Of a stretch of 25,390 bases of DNA, positions 7,087-15,381 are shown one piece after another. The DNA lies in IMG/VR virus record IMGVR_UViG_3300022074_000344, positions 1 through 25,390 of that record; one strand, 5' to 3'. Below the pieces are notes generated by a model, which worked only from the letters and a program-made list of their open reading frames with translations, did not search any database and was not told the origin of the DNA. The DNA comes from a virus. Position 1 is the first letter of the stretch. Each line of letters starts with the position of its first letter. Both the position numbers and the translations under genes were made by a program.

Positions 7087-9588
7087 TTATGCACCGATTT
7101 CTTGGAAGTTTACGCCACTGCCCGTTGCAACAAAGTTGAGGGTGATAAAGTTGATTGAACGAGATGGTTTGATGAAGATACTTGCAACAAACTCATTTCT
7201 ATCAACGACAGTTGAAGTGTTATTGCTCTCGTCACAGATCACCTTAAAGTCAACGACACCTCGTCGGGCTTGAACATCACGAAGGAATGGATCGATCAAA
7301 CTCTTGAACTGCGAGCGAGTGAACGCATCGTTGATTTCGAAGAGTTGGAACTTGGCTGCCGTAGCAATCGCTTTCTCCAGAATGATGAACAGGCGACGAA
7401 CGTTGATTCTGTCGAATGCAGATGGTCGTTTCTGCATGGTCTTATCTCCAAACAAGACAGTGCCTTGTCCGGGGAAGGACACAACAGGGTTGATGCTGTT
7501 CGTGTAAAGTTCATCTCTCTCCGCTTGGTTTGGACTGTAAGCCAAAGACACTGCACCGAGAACTTGACCACGGTTGAATCCAGCAGGAGAGAACCATGGT
7601 TCTGCGATGATGTCCGTTCGTACGGTGACACCAGCGGTGTCAGCACTCAAAGGAATGTAGCGGAACGTATCATTGTAGCGGTCAAAGGTAAGTTTCCAAC
7701 CACTGTCAATGACGGCAAACGAAGTATCAACGTTGAGGTTTGCAGATGTAAAGTCTTGGTCACCGCCAGACTTCCTCGCATTTGTACCTTTACGATATGC
7801 AACAGTGTTTGCAGTAGCCTTCACGCTTGACAGTGGTGATTTTTCAGATGAGTCAAGAACGGCATTTGCAGGTGGTGAGAAGAACGCGATACAGTCCTTA
7901 CGGGAATCTGCAATATTCGCAAGAGCGATTGCATCAGCACCAGTAACTCCACCACCGACAAGAATATTCACATCAACAGTTTCGGAGTCTTCAAACTGAT
8001 CGAATCCATCAGTGATTCTAGAAGTTGGTGCGGCAAGCGTTCCGCCAGTCAGTGAGTTGGTGGCTGCTCTTTCGAGTGTTCTGAACCGAAGTCCATCAAC
8101 TGCCGCAGATCCGTATGATCCACCATTGTTAGCCGTGGTTCCGAAGCCCTCTCCGATGAAGCCAGTAACACCACCAGTAAAGTCAGGCAAATCAGTATGA
8201 CCCGTGACAAACACGAAGTCAGAGTCGGCACGAATACGATCTTTATAGTAGAGACTATTGCCAAACACATCTTTAACATTTGATGCTTTCGACACCGAGT
8301 CAAACTTCTCAATAACTGCACCCTTCTCGCCAAACGCACCATTCTCATCGATCACTGCAACGTGAACGAGGTCAAAGGATGCTCCACGATCTTCTGCATC
8401 GGGGCTGGTCGCAGGAAGTTGCGTAGAGAAGTTTCCACCATATTGCCAATCAACCGATCCAGCAGTCAAACCAGATTGTCCGGCAGCAGTTCCGCCAACA
8501 TCAATCTGACCCAACACATGAAGAATGTTTCCTGCACCGGCGAGGGGTGCGGATACGGTCATGAGTTTACCCGACTGAATAGCACCACCATTGAAGGTAA
8601 TACCAATCTCAGTTTGTGTCGCACCAGATGCCTGTGTAAAGGATGTGATTTGACCAATCGCATCAAAGGTTAGACCGGCGGTGTGACCCTGAACATAGAC
8701 AAAGTTACCTGCAACGAGAGAAGCAAAGGTAGAGTCTGATGCACCACCCGATGCACCATCAACCGTAATGCAGTCAACACCCGAAGCGTTTCCACCAAGA
8801 GTCAGTGATGTCGTGATTCTAAACGCAATCGGAGCGGTGAATCCAGTGATCGTTCGAAGTGGATCAACAAGACCGTTGATTCTAAGATTATCACCGTTCA
8901 CCCCGTTCGGATCAACATTTGCAATATTTTGTGGAAGACCGATTGGCAGACCAGAAGTATCGGATGAAATGCCACCATCGGGTCCAGTTCCAGCAAACTT
9001 TTGATGTTCGGTGTGGAAGAAGTATTGTTTAGTTTCTGAGGTCGGTGTGAAAGTAGCACCGGAAGCATCAGGATATGACAAACCACCAAGAGCGTCTGAT
9101 GCACCAAAAGTCAAACCATAAAGTCTAACTTCAGTTGAGGTTCTATCTGCAACAGAAACCTTAAGAGAGTTATTGCCTACATCAACATCACCACCGGGAC
9201 TTCGTGCGGCAAAAACACCAAAGGTCGTGCCGAGTGTTGCTCCGCCAGTTGTACCGTACTGTGTATCATAATCTGCAACAGTTTTGATGGTTCCAGCACC
9301 ACCAGCCACACTTGCGTTCACGGAGCCAGTGCCAATCACGCGAACGATTTGAAGGTTGTTTGTATACGCAAGGAAGTTCGCAGCAGAGAACCAGTCAATG
9401 GCGTTGTCATCGGTTGGATCACCAAACACGTTGCGAAGTTGGTTTACACTCGTAATCAGGGTTCTTGAACCCACAGGTCCGTCATTGAACCTACCTGCAA
9501 ATCCCGCTCTCGTCGTAGAAACAGACGGGATAATCGAAGTTAGATCGATTTCTTTTACTTGAACGCCGGGGCTAACTTGAAATGCCAT
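7087..9588 (-). CDS. 18: contractile tail sheath protein (T4 gp18-like)
   Basis: At 833 residues this sheath subunit is clearly longer than T4 gp18 (659). The N-terminus (residues 1-90, SPGVQVKEIDLTS, then RAGFAGRFNDGPVG and SAANFLAYTNNLQIVRV) and the C-terminal half (from about residue 560: DSGWKLTFDRYNDTFRYIPL, EPWFSPAGFNRGQVLGAVSL, then NVRRLFIILEKAIATAAKFQ) are canonical and include the core domain that drives contraction. The extra length is mostly at residues 175-400, a Gly/Thr/Ser-rich beta segment between the SLKVSVADRT strand and FDLVHVAVIDENG. This is expected on the sheath exterior, away from the tube. The start has CAGGAGA upstream. The gene lies between terminase and tube genes as in T4. 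Confidence 0.96.
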   Translation of the reverse strand: MAFQVSPGVQVKEIDLTSIIPSVSTTRAGFAGRFNDGPVGSRTLITSVNQLRNVFGDPTDDNAIDWFSAANFLAYTNNLQIVRVIGTGSVNASVAGGAGTIKTVADYDTQYGTTGGATLGTTFGVFAARSPGGDVDVGNNSLKVSVADRTSTEVRLYGLTFGASDALGGLSYPDASGATFTPTSETKQYFFHTEHQKFAGTGPDGGISSDTSGLPIGLPQNIANVDPNGVNGDNLRINGLVDPLRTITGFTAPIAFRITTSLTLGGNASGVDCITVDGASGGASDSTFASLVAGNFVYVQGHTAGLTFDAIGQITSFTQASGATQTEIGITFNGGAIQSGKLMTVSAPLAGAGNILHVLGQIDVGGTAAGQSGLTAGSVDWQYGGNFSTQLPATSPDAEDRGASFDLVHVAVIDENGAFGEKGAVIEKFDSVSKASNVKDVFGNSLYYKDRIRADSDFVFVTGHTDLPDFTGGVTGFIGEGFGTTANNGGSYGSAAVDGLRFRTLERAATNSLTGGTLAAPTSRITDGFDQFEDSETVDVNILVGGGVTGADAIALANIADSRKDCIAFFSPPANAVLDSSEKSPLSSVKATANTVAYRKGTNARKSGGDQDFTSANLNVDTSFAVIDSGWKLTFDRYNDTFRYIPLSADTAGVTVRTDIIAEPWFSPAGFNRGQVLGAVSLAYSPNQAERDELYTNSINPVVSFPGQGTVLFGDKTMQKRPSAFDRINVRRLFIILEKAIATAAKFQLFEINDAFTRSQFKSLIDPFLRDVQARRGVVDFKVICDESNNTSTVVDRNEFVASIFIKPSRSINFITLNFVATGSGVNFQEIGA

Positions 9589-9627
9589 ATTAATCTCCTG
9601 TTGCTACTTATCTATTGATATATCGGT

Positions 9628-11271
9628 TTAGAGGAACTCATCATTTCTATCCACCGACCAAAGATCACCGTTGTTATCTACAAATGAGTCTTCGTCAACT
9701 CCATTTTCGACAAACCCAAATGGCATCATGTCCTCTTCCATTTTGGCGATCTTCTCTTTCAAGAGTTCTTCTCTGATATTTATGTCTGTCAAATCTTTGA
9801 AGTAGTCTTGATTAGAAGCCCACGCAAACAAAATCAACGTGGTGATTAGATCATCATGGTGTCCCACCTCCGCTTCAAATGAGCCGCGTTTCGATACGAA
9901 TGCAGCGAGTTCGTTTACGATATGATAATCATTGATGATTGCCTTGTCCTGCTCAACCATTTCTTTCAGTATGGTACACCCGACCCTTTTTACTTTAGGA
10001 CTCATTCGCACCCCATGTTGAGTTTGATGGCTGCCAAATCCCCCATCCATGACTTGTCCCTTTCTTCCTCGCACAGAAGTGACCAAAAGATTTTCATATT
10101 CGAGGTCATTGTGCAAAATATCAACCACCTCTTGTCCGATGTCATTTATTTCAACAAGAACTTGAGCCTCATTGTATCTCATTGCAAAGTTGTAAATGAG
10201 ATTTGGCAAAATAAATGGCTGCATATCATTGTTTCGGAACGTAGCGACCACTTCGTAAGGCATTCTATCAAAACGTATAATCGTAAACGCATGATAATCT
10301 AGATCCTTACCACGGGATACATCAAGACCTAAAAAATATTCTGCATCTGGGATAGGCTCTTGATAGATTGAAATGCCCTCGTCAGATGATTGCATTGGTC
10401 TGTGATAGACAAGAGTCTTAAGTTTCGCAGGTGAAATAAGTGTATTGACTGATCCCAAGAACTCACATTCAAACTCTGCCCGAAACTGCTCTGGTGATGT
10501 ATTGCGGATCGTTTCCTTTTTCCACTTTTCATCACGACCCGGCACTTCAGACCAATGCACCTCTATGGGTGTATAAGAGTTTTTCTTTTCGATAGCGTCG
10601 TTCCAAAGTTTGTAATACATGTTCAAACCTTTGGGCGTGCTAATGATCAAAACTTTAGTTTCTTGTCCAGCAGAGATCGTAGGATAGACAGAACTGAAGA
10701 ACTCGTCTGCCACGTTTTCTGGAACAAATGCAAACTCGTCAAGAAACAGCATGTTGAATGACCCACCCCGCACGGCTGAAGATGATGTCGAGGACGCAAG
10801 AATCTTCGAGCCGTTCTCTAAGTGAATCGAGCCTTTATTCCATTCGATGACCCCTTGCTGAAGCCACTTAGGCAAATGCTCATATGCCAACTTTAGACGA
10901 CCTAAAAGTTCGCGTGCAGTGACCTGCTTGTTTGCCAAGATTGCAACATTCTTTGAAGAGTTGAACAAGACATAGTGCAAAAGGTAAGAAATAACGGTCG
11001 TTGACTTGCCGGACTGTCTTGGTAGTTTTGCAATAACGAAGCGATCCTTGTGGATTTTCTCGATCATGTTCTTTTGATATTCGTAGGGTTTGAATGGGAC
11101 AAGACCATCGTCGAGAGAAACGATATTGATGTAAGTTTCGATGAAATACATCGGGTCTGAAGCACACTTGGCGTACTCTTCGATTTGTTCTTTTGTGTAT
11201 TCTGTCTCTACGTTTGTCGCTTTGAGATTGATGTTTCCAAGGTAGGATTCTGCATCATGTTTCTTGGTCAT
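9628..11271 (-). CDS. 17: terminase large subunit (T4 gp17-like)
   Basis: The 547-residue packaging motor has an N-terminal ATPase and a C-terminal RNase H-like nuclease. Visible ATPase motifs are Walker A at LPRQSGKST (residues 83-91), Walker B at MLFLDEF (174-180, with catalytic E179) and the coupling motif STPKG (211-215). The nuclease acidic residues are D317 in LGLDVSRGKD, E374 in VLVEIND and D473/D474 in GHHDDLITT. It is somewhat shorter than T4 gp17 (610). The start lies inside gp16 (17-base overlap), with AGAGGA about 12 bases upstream, so translation is probably coupled to the small subunit. It docks on the gp20 portal during DNA packaging and is absent from the finished virion. Confidence 0.98.
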   Translation of the reverse strand: MTKKHDAESYLGNINLKATNVETEYTKEQIEEYAKCASDPMYFIETYINIVSLDDGLVPFKPYEYQKNMIEKIHKDRFVIAKLPRQSGKSTTVISYLLHYVLFNSSKNVAILANKQVTARELLGRLKLAYEHLPKWLQQGVIEWNKGSIHLENGSKILASSTSSSAVRGGSFNMLFLDEFAFVPENVADEFFSSVYPTISAGQETKVLIISTPKGLNMYYKLWNDAIEKKNSYTPIEVHWSEVPGRDEKWKKETIRNTSPEQFRAEFECEFLGSVNTLISPAKLKTLVYHRPMQSSDEGISIYQEPIPDAEYFLGLDVSRGKDLDYHAFTIIRFDRMPYEVVATFRNNDMQPFILPNLIYNFAMRYNEAQVLVEINDIGQEVVDILHNDLEYENLLVTSVRGRKGQVMDGGFGSHQTQHGVRMSPKVKRVGCTILKEMVEQDKAIINDYHIVNELAAFVSKRGSFEAEVGHHDDLITTLILFAWASNQDYFKDLTDINIREELLKEKIAKMEEDMMPFGFVENGVDEDSFVDNNGDLWSVDRNDEFL

Positions 11272-11716
11272 TAGAAGTAATCCTCTTCACATGCTTCTTG
11301 GGCAGTTGCTTGTTGACCAACTCTTGAAGTTCCTTTGTTGATCCAACGAAGAAGGCGTTGTTTGTTACATTCTTTGCCTTATCTTCTGCCTCAAGTTCTT
11401 TCATCTGTTTATGAACATCGAGTAGTTCCTTATTTGCTTCTACTGATGTTTTGAGTAACTGACTAACAACTTCGAACGCACGCGGACTGTCGCTCTCAGA
11501 CGCGACCTTGAGAATACCATCGAGTGCAATCTTGCCACCATCAATCAAGTCCTTGAGATTTTCACGCACCTCAGAATAGTCTTGTCTTTGATGTATTTGC
11601 TTACGCTCGGGAAACTTCGACAGGTCAATCTCAACCTGTTTACGCATTGGCATCTTTTCCTCTTTTTCAACAGGCTCAATATTGAGTGCGTCCTCTAGTG
11701 GATTTTTATTGCTCAT
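11255..11716 (-). CDS. 16: terminase small subunit (T4 gp16-like)
   Basis: The 153-residue protein (T4 gp16 is 164) regulates the packaging motor and DNA recognition. The central part, from DYSEVRENLKDLIDGGKIAL through SPRAFEVVSQLLKTSVEANK (residues 46-95), matches the conserved helical core of gp16. It is followed by a charged coiled-coil-like stretch to residue 115 and a basic tail (KKHVKRI). The N-terminal 30 residues are acidic and then basic. It starts in an ATGA overlap with the gp15 stop and overlaps gp17 by 17 bases, so the two terminase subunits are translated together. No frameshift is needed for either. Confidence 0.93.
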   Translation of the reverse strand: MSNKNPLEDALNIEPVEKEEKMPMRKQVEIDLSKFPERKQIHQRQDYSEVRENLKDLIDGGKIALDGILKVASESDSPRAFEVVSQLLKTSVEANKELLDVHKQMKELEAEDKAKNVTNNAFFVGSTKELQELVNKQLPKKHVKRITSNDQET

Positions 11717-12558
11717 GATAAGGTTGCTCCAGTGATACTTAGTCCACTACCAAACTCAAAGTTTTCTGTTGTGATAGATGCGTTAGGTGGCATGCTACTC
11801 GCACCGGACGGACCAGTGATTGACGAAATCGATCTCGCAATCGCTCCGGTCGGACCTGTAATAGACCCATCCGTATTGAAGCCACTAATGAATGTGGTAA
11901 CATCGGTCTTGCGAATGATCTTGTTGGTTTTGATCGGGGAGAACACATAAGACAAAGCGGTAAACGATAGGTTGAAAGTCACGTTTCTTTGTGTTGACGT
12001 ATCTCCCTCGAACTCAAACTCAGGAGACACCGAGTTGAGAATGATTGGCACATCAATCTTTGTGTTAAAGTTATCAGTAAAGTTGATTGTCAAAGTAAAC
12101 TCTGGTGTAAAGTATGGCAAGATTTGTTCAACAATCTGCAAACAGTCATCAGTGCTTCTTCCACCAATAGCCAAGTTGAAACCAATGTTATAAGGAACCT
12201 CAGTAAACTGAGTTTTATTTTGCTCTACCAAACCAGTCGTGGGATTCACTGCTCCATCCACATAGCGTCTAAAAACAGTGTTTCGTTTTCTCGAACCATC
12301 GTAGTCAATGTTTGTGATTGAAAATCCCATCCGAGGGAGAATCTGCCCAATATGTGTGTCTGATTCATCACCTTTCAGTAGAGGAAACTCTCGCAGCATT
12401 CTAATAAACTTCTCTTTTGGTGAATACGAGACTGGAACAAGAATCTTCTTTTCAAGTTGTCCAGAGGAGTTCAATCTTTGCACATAAATGTCATCAAAAA
12501 GACTACCGAACCCAATCACAGTTTTGCGAATAGTCTCATTGTAAAATGTAGTAAACAT
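11713..12558 (-). CDS. 15: tail sheath stabiliser / completion protein (T4 gp15-like)
   Basis: The 281-residue protein (T4 gp15 is 272) forms the ring that caps the tail tube and sheath and connects the tail to the neck. The N-terminus (FYNETIRKTVIGFGSLFDDI), VPVSYSPKEKFIRML, the ILPRMGF segment and especially QIVEQILPYFTPEF (residues 141-154) follow T4 gp15 closely. The last 55 residues differ. They are a Gly/Ser/Thr-rich tail with SITGPTG (232-238), SITGPSG (246-252) and SITGAT (274-279), separated by short spacers. This tail has no obvious T4 counterpart and looks like an added flexible or repeat extension. The start shares TAATG with the gp14 stop, with GGAGGG upstream. Confidence 0.95.
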   Translation of the reverse strand: MFTTFYNETIRKTVIGFGSLFDDIYVQRLNSSGQLEKKILVPVSYSPKEKFIRMLREFPLLKGDESDTHIGQILPRMGFSITNIDYDGSRKRNTVFRRYVDGAVNPTTGLVEQNKTQFTEVPYNIGFNLAIGGRSTDDCLQIVEQILPYFTPEFTLTINFTDNFNTKIDVPIILNSVSPEFEFEGDTSTQRNVTFNLSFTALSYVFSPIKTNKIIRKTDVTTFISGFNTDGSITGPTGAIARSISSITGPSGASSMPPNASITTENFEFGSGLSITGATLS

Positions 12559-13433
12559 TAGAAGTTACCCTCCGAGAATGGGTCTTTCTCAGTAAAGTCA
12601 AGAAAACTCGCTGCCTCAAAGTCAATCTCTGTGTTATCTTCAAGACCGTCTTTAGCAAAGTATTCTTGTGTTAGACCAATAGTATGAATGCCAAACGATG
12701 CTCCAGAGGCATCACCCCGCATACAAGTCGCACCAACTGTGGTTCCGTTGATAAGTCGAATCGTCGCGGTGTCCGTATTGGTATCCCATTCAATGATGTC
12801 GATAGTAGCCCCTGTGACGCTTCCTGCTGCGTCCGTGTAAAGGTGACCTCGTTCCCCATCTCTAAACTCTCCCGTCCCTGCGGTGGCTCCTACGACGAGC
12901 AACTGGTCAAATGCGGACATGGTTACGCCATCGATTGCATCGAAACCTGAAGTAAAGTCCTCGCCGGTATACTTGAAGAAACTGCAACGCATTTCGAATG
13001 TAAAGGTTTTACCAAAACTAAAGAAGTTCTTTTCTCTTTCAACAAAGTTGATTTCAAAAAGTGACTTATTCAAAGGGAAAAAAATCAGGTCGCCTTCTCT
13101 GGGAGATGTGTAGTTTTTATGACTAAACACTTCCTTGAATCTTCTTCCCGACACTGCAACGACCATCTCATCCTTGATCTCAAGACCAAACTGACCCATG
13201 ATTTCGCCTTCGCCCTCGAAACCCTCGTAGTTTTCGACGTACATCTCAATGTCTCTGGCATCAGAAAACAAAACAATCTTTGCATCACCTAGCGGGTCAT
13301 CAGTATTTTCAACTGTTCGCGGAATATAGACCATATCAACGCCATGAATCTTGATGGCTTCATCTACGAGATCCTGAACGAGTGTTTGCTCGTTTCTGGC
13401 TGCGAACTTATTGAAGTATTGATTAGTTGCCAT
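12558..13433 (-). CDS. 14: neck protein (T4 gp14-like)
   Basis: The 291-residue protein (T4 gp14 is 256) is part of the neck that joins the DNA-filled head to the tail. Residues 20-160 follow the T4 pattern: VDEAIKIHGVDMVYIPR, ENYEGFEGEGEIMGQFG, then PREGDLIFFPLNKSLFEINF, and FFKYTGEDF. The C-terminus (DFTEKDPFSEGNF) recalls the T4 NPFDNDF ending. Between them, residues 178-255 hold an inserted Gly/Thr/Asp-rich beta segment (GEFRDGERGHLYT, SVTGATIDIIEWDTNTDTAT) that T4 gp14 lacks. The gene starts in a TAATG overlap with gp13 and has no clear Shine-Dalgarno sequence of its own, so it probably depends on ribosomes finishing gp13. Confidence 0.94.
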   Translation of the reverse strand: MATNQYFNKFAARNEQTLVQDLVDEAIKIHGVDMVYIPRTVENTDDPLGDAKIVLFSDARDIEMYVENYEGFEGEGEIMGQFGLEIKDEMVVAVSGRRFKEVFSHKNYTSPREGDLIFFPLNKSLFEINFVEREKNFFSFGKTFTFEMRCSFFKYTGEDFTSGFDAIDGVTMSAFDQLLVVGATAGTGEFRDGERGHLYTDAAGSVTGATIDIIEWDTNTDTATIRLINGTTVGATCMRGDASGASFGIHTIGLTQEYFAKDGLEDNTEIDFEAASFLDFTEKDPFSEGNF

Positions 13434-14227
13434 TAGCCGACCCAGAAGTTAGCGGGGAGTTCGTACTTATCTTGAAGTGATTCCTCGATCCGCTCCATCT
13501 CCTCCTTTGCTTGAGACATAAGTTGATCACCATTAAACTGAACACCACCCGGAAGGTTGATTCCTTGATATTTCATCAAGTTGGTTCCCCACTGGTATTT
13601 AAAGGCAGCGGTCGTATATTTCTTGAGTAAGATATCGTTAAAGATTTCTGTATATGTTGCAGGATCTAGAGATGCATAAGCCTCAATCACCAAAAAATCA
13701 CCAGAGTTCAAAAGGTCACCGAAATCCATGTCAATATAGATTCTGTTTGTTACACGACTAAATCGCACAGACTTTTCTGGAGAGAGCATGTCCTTCAACA
13801 TTTGAATGTAACTTTGTGTAATAGCGTATTGTGACATGTTTCCGGGCGCACGAATACCATACACATCACTGAGTGCGAGTTGATAGTCCACGCTGAACAT
13901 GTTTGTTCCTGCACCACCCGCGTCAAACTGAAAAACCTTGTAAACAGAAACAATGTTGCTGCCCGGAGACACCTGTGGTGAGTCATTGGGACCAGTGCTA
14001 CCGATGTTTCCAACATCAATAAACCCGTTTGTGATATCGGTGTCAGTGACTTCGTACTTGTAGAAAACCTTTTCTACACCATCAAAGTGATACTCTGCAA
14101 AAATCTGCAAAGCGTCATCGAGTGCATCCTCAAGTTGTGCGTCATCAACATTGATCTCGATCACTGGTGCGCCGAGTTTTCTTAGAGCATACTGTTTTAG
14201 TTCTTCTCTTGTCGTGGGTGTTGCCAT
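13433..14227 (-). CDS. 13: neck protein (T4 gp13-like)
   Basis: The 264-residue protein (T4 gp13 is 309) works with gp14 to close the packaged head and form the tail attachment site. The N-terminus is diagnostic: TTREELKQYALRKLGAPVIE, then INVDDAQLEDALDDALQIFAEYHFDG (residues 5-50). The middle has a Gly/Pro/Ser-rich loop (NIGSTGPNDSPQVSPGSN, about 73-91), and the second half (FLVIEAYASLDPATYTEIFN, then KYTTAAFKYQWGTNLMKYQG) is typical of the family. AAGGAG lies about nine bases before the ATG at 14227. The 90-base gap upstream is the largest between genes in this module and may hold a small ORF and a promoter. Confidence 0.95.
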   Translation of the reverse strand: MATPTTREELKQYALRKLGAPVIEINVDDAQLEDALDDALQIFAEYHFDGVEKVFYKYEVTDTDITNGFIDVGNIGSTGPNDSPQVSPGSNIVSVYKVFQFDAGGAGTNMFSVDYQLALSDVYGIRAPGNMSQYAITQSYIQMLKDMLSPEKSVRFSRVTNRIYIDMDFGDLLNSGDFLVIEAYASLDPATYTEIFNDILLKKYTTAAFKYQWGTNLMKYQGINLPGGVQFNGDQLMSQAKEEMERIEESLQDKYELPANFWVG

Positions 14228-14318
14228 CTAGGTCGCTCCTTGTCCTTTTATATGTATTGGAACGAGGCTTCCTACGTCTTTTCATTCCACCCTTTGGTTT
14301 ATGCTCAGACTCACTCAT
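14145..14318 (-). CDS. possible 57-residue very basic protein overlapping gp13
   Basis: An ATG at 14318 overlaps the stop codon of the 353-residue gene as TAATG, the arrangement used by several real gene pairs here. It opens a 57-codon frame starting MSESEHKPKGGMKRRRKPRS, with a stop at 14145-14147. The first 30 codons fill the 90-base gap; the rest overlaps gp13 in another frame. The composition is extreme: Lys and Arg make up roughly a third, with no hydrophobic core. There is no Shine-Dalgarno, but gp14 also lacks one at its TAATG junction. A DNA-binding or internal head peptide is conceivable. Chance is also possible, and the overlap with gp13 limits independent evidence. Confidence 0.35.
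   Translation of the reverse strand: MSESEHKPKGGMKRRRKPRSNTYKRTRSDLDGNTHDKRRTKTVCSKKTRRTSDRDQC
14245..14252 (-). promoter_or_regulatory. weak candidate late promoter before gp13
   Basis: The minus strand reads TATAAAAG, six of eight matches to the T4 late box TATAAATA, about 20 bases before the gp13 start and within the largest intergenic gap of the module. It is the only sequence of this kind in the gap. It would place a promoter at the boundary between the fibre/appendage genes and the neck-packaging genes. Confidence 0.25.
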
Positions 14319-15379
14319 TAGAACGAGATATTCGTGATTTCACGAATCGTTGTAGCATCGTTCAGACTCTTGATCGTTGCATCAAGCGTCAGTTTTGTAT
14401 CAGTCTTAACTTTAAACAACTTACCGAGTGCATCGTCAAACTCAGAGATCGGATGTTCTCCAGTGCTAGCAGATCCACCAGTAACGGCATTGAAAGTAAT
14501 ACCCACAACACCGAAAGTTGCACTTGTCGCTCCCAAGAATGGCACATGATATGACGAAATGTAGTCAGCACTTCGACCCTTTTGATTGACCGACAACAGG
14601 TTGCTAATCGTTGAGAGTTCAGTGAGGTCAGTTGTTCCCTTAAAGAAGATTGCGGTTTTGTTGGCTGCGACCCCATAAGTAATCGCATTAAATGTCGCAC
14701 CATCAAGTGAAAGACTTGCTTGATCTTTTACAAACTCTCTGAAGGAGTTGACGTTTTTAACAGTTTTGATGTCGCCGCGTGCAGCCTGTGAAGTCGCCCC
14801 ATCAGGAGTCTCAAACAAGAACGGTCCCGTTCGTCCAATAAAGCCAGCGGTAACCGAGTTTCCGGTAGCACCAACAAGCATGATTTCAATCGAGTTCGTT
14901 GCACCCGTTGTAAACCCATCAAAGAATCTGGCAAAGTAACAATCAAAGGTGACACTCGAATCATTATCCTTGATGACAAGTTGTGTCATATGAGTGGGAC
15001 CAGTTACAGCAAGTCTACCAATCCCGTTTGTGGTTCCGTGCGGGAACGTAACTCTATGAGAGATACGAGGGTCAGGAATAGTTCGCACATCCCCTGAACC
15101 ATTACCAGTTTGTCCAGATCCGCTATTTGTGAAAAGATCAGATGAGGTCGTTTTAATCGTTGAGGACGAAATCGATTCTTGCACATAGTTCAGATATGCT
15201 CTGTTAGCCTTGAACTGATTTAACTGCGATGTTGTTGAAAGAGTAGCACCGCCAGCCGAAACGTATTCGGTGGTTGTTGAACCAAGTGTAATGCCTCTAA
15301 AAAAGTTAACCCCATTTTGAACGAGGAGAACTCTTTCACCATTTTGATCACCGATATACTGTTGATTAGTAAATGTCAT
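14318..15379 (-). CDS. uncharacterised Gly/Thr/Ser-rich structural protein
   Basis: I do not recognise this 353-residue protein. It starts MTFTNQQYIGDQNGERVLLV and is rich in Gly, Thr, Ser and small hydrophobics, typical of beta-rich phage appendage proteins. Recurrent short elements are TTGAT, VGATG, DGATF, LGATSATF and GITFNAV, plus TGPTH and RTGPFLFET. The C-terminal 50 residues (SEFDDALGKLFKVKTDTKLT and on) look more helical. There is no membrane segment or signal. It occupies the position of T4 wac (whisker fibritin), immediately before gp13, but lacks the long coiled coil of fibritin. A neck, whisker or tail-fibre attachment role is inferred from position. The start at 15379 has GTGGAG upstream and follows the previous stop by two bases. 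Confidence 0.85.
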   Translation of the reverse strand: MTFTNQQYIGDQNGERVLLVQNGVNFFRGITLGSTTTEYVSAGGATLSTTSQLNQFKANRAYLNYVQESISSSTIKTTSSDLFTNSGSGQTGNGSGDVRTIPDPRISHRVTFPHGTTNGIGRLAVTGPTHMTQLVIKDNDSSVTFDCYFARFFDGFTTGATNSIEIMLVGATGNSVTAGFIGRTGPFLFETPDGATSQAARGDIKTVKNVNSFREFVKDQASLSLDGATFNAITYGVAANKTAIFFKGTTDLTELSTISNLLSVNQKGRSADYISSYHVPFLGATSATFGVVGITFNAVTGGSASTGEHPISEFDDALGKLFKVKTDTKLTLDATIKSLNDATTIREITNISF

Positions 15380-15381
15380 TT

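Noticed and set aside
9589-9627. Late promoter before the sheath gene
   Set aside because: The 39-base gap holds only GATAAGTA, a poor match to the late box, so I did not list it as a feature.
11255-11271. Programmed frameshift between small and large terminase genes
   Set aside because: Both genes have their own start and stop, and gp17 has a ribosome binding site; no slippery sequence is needed to explain the overlap.
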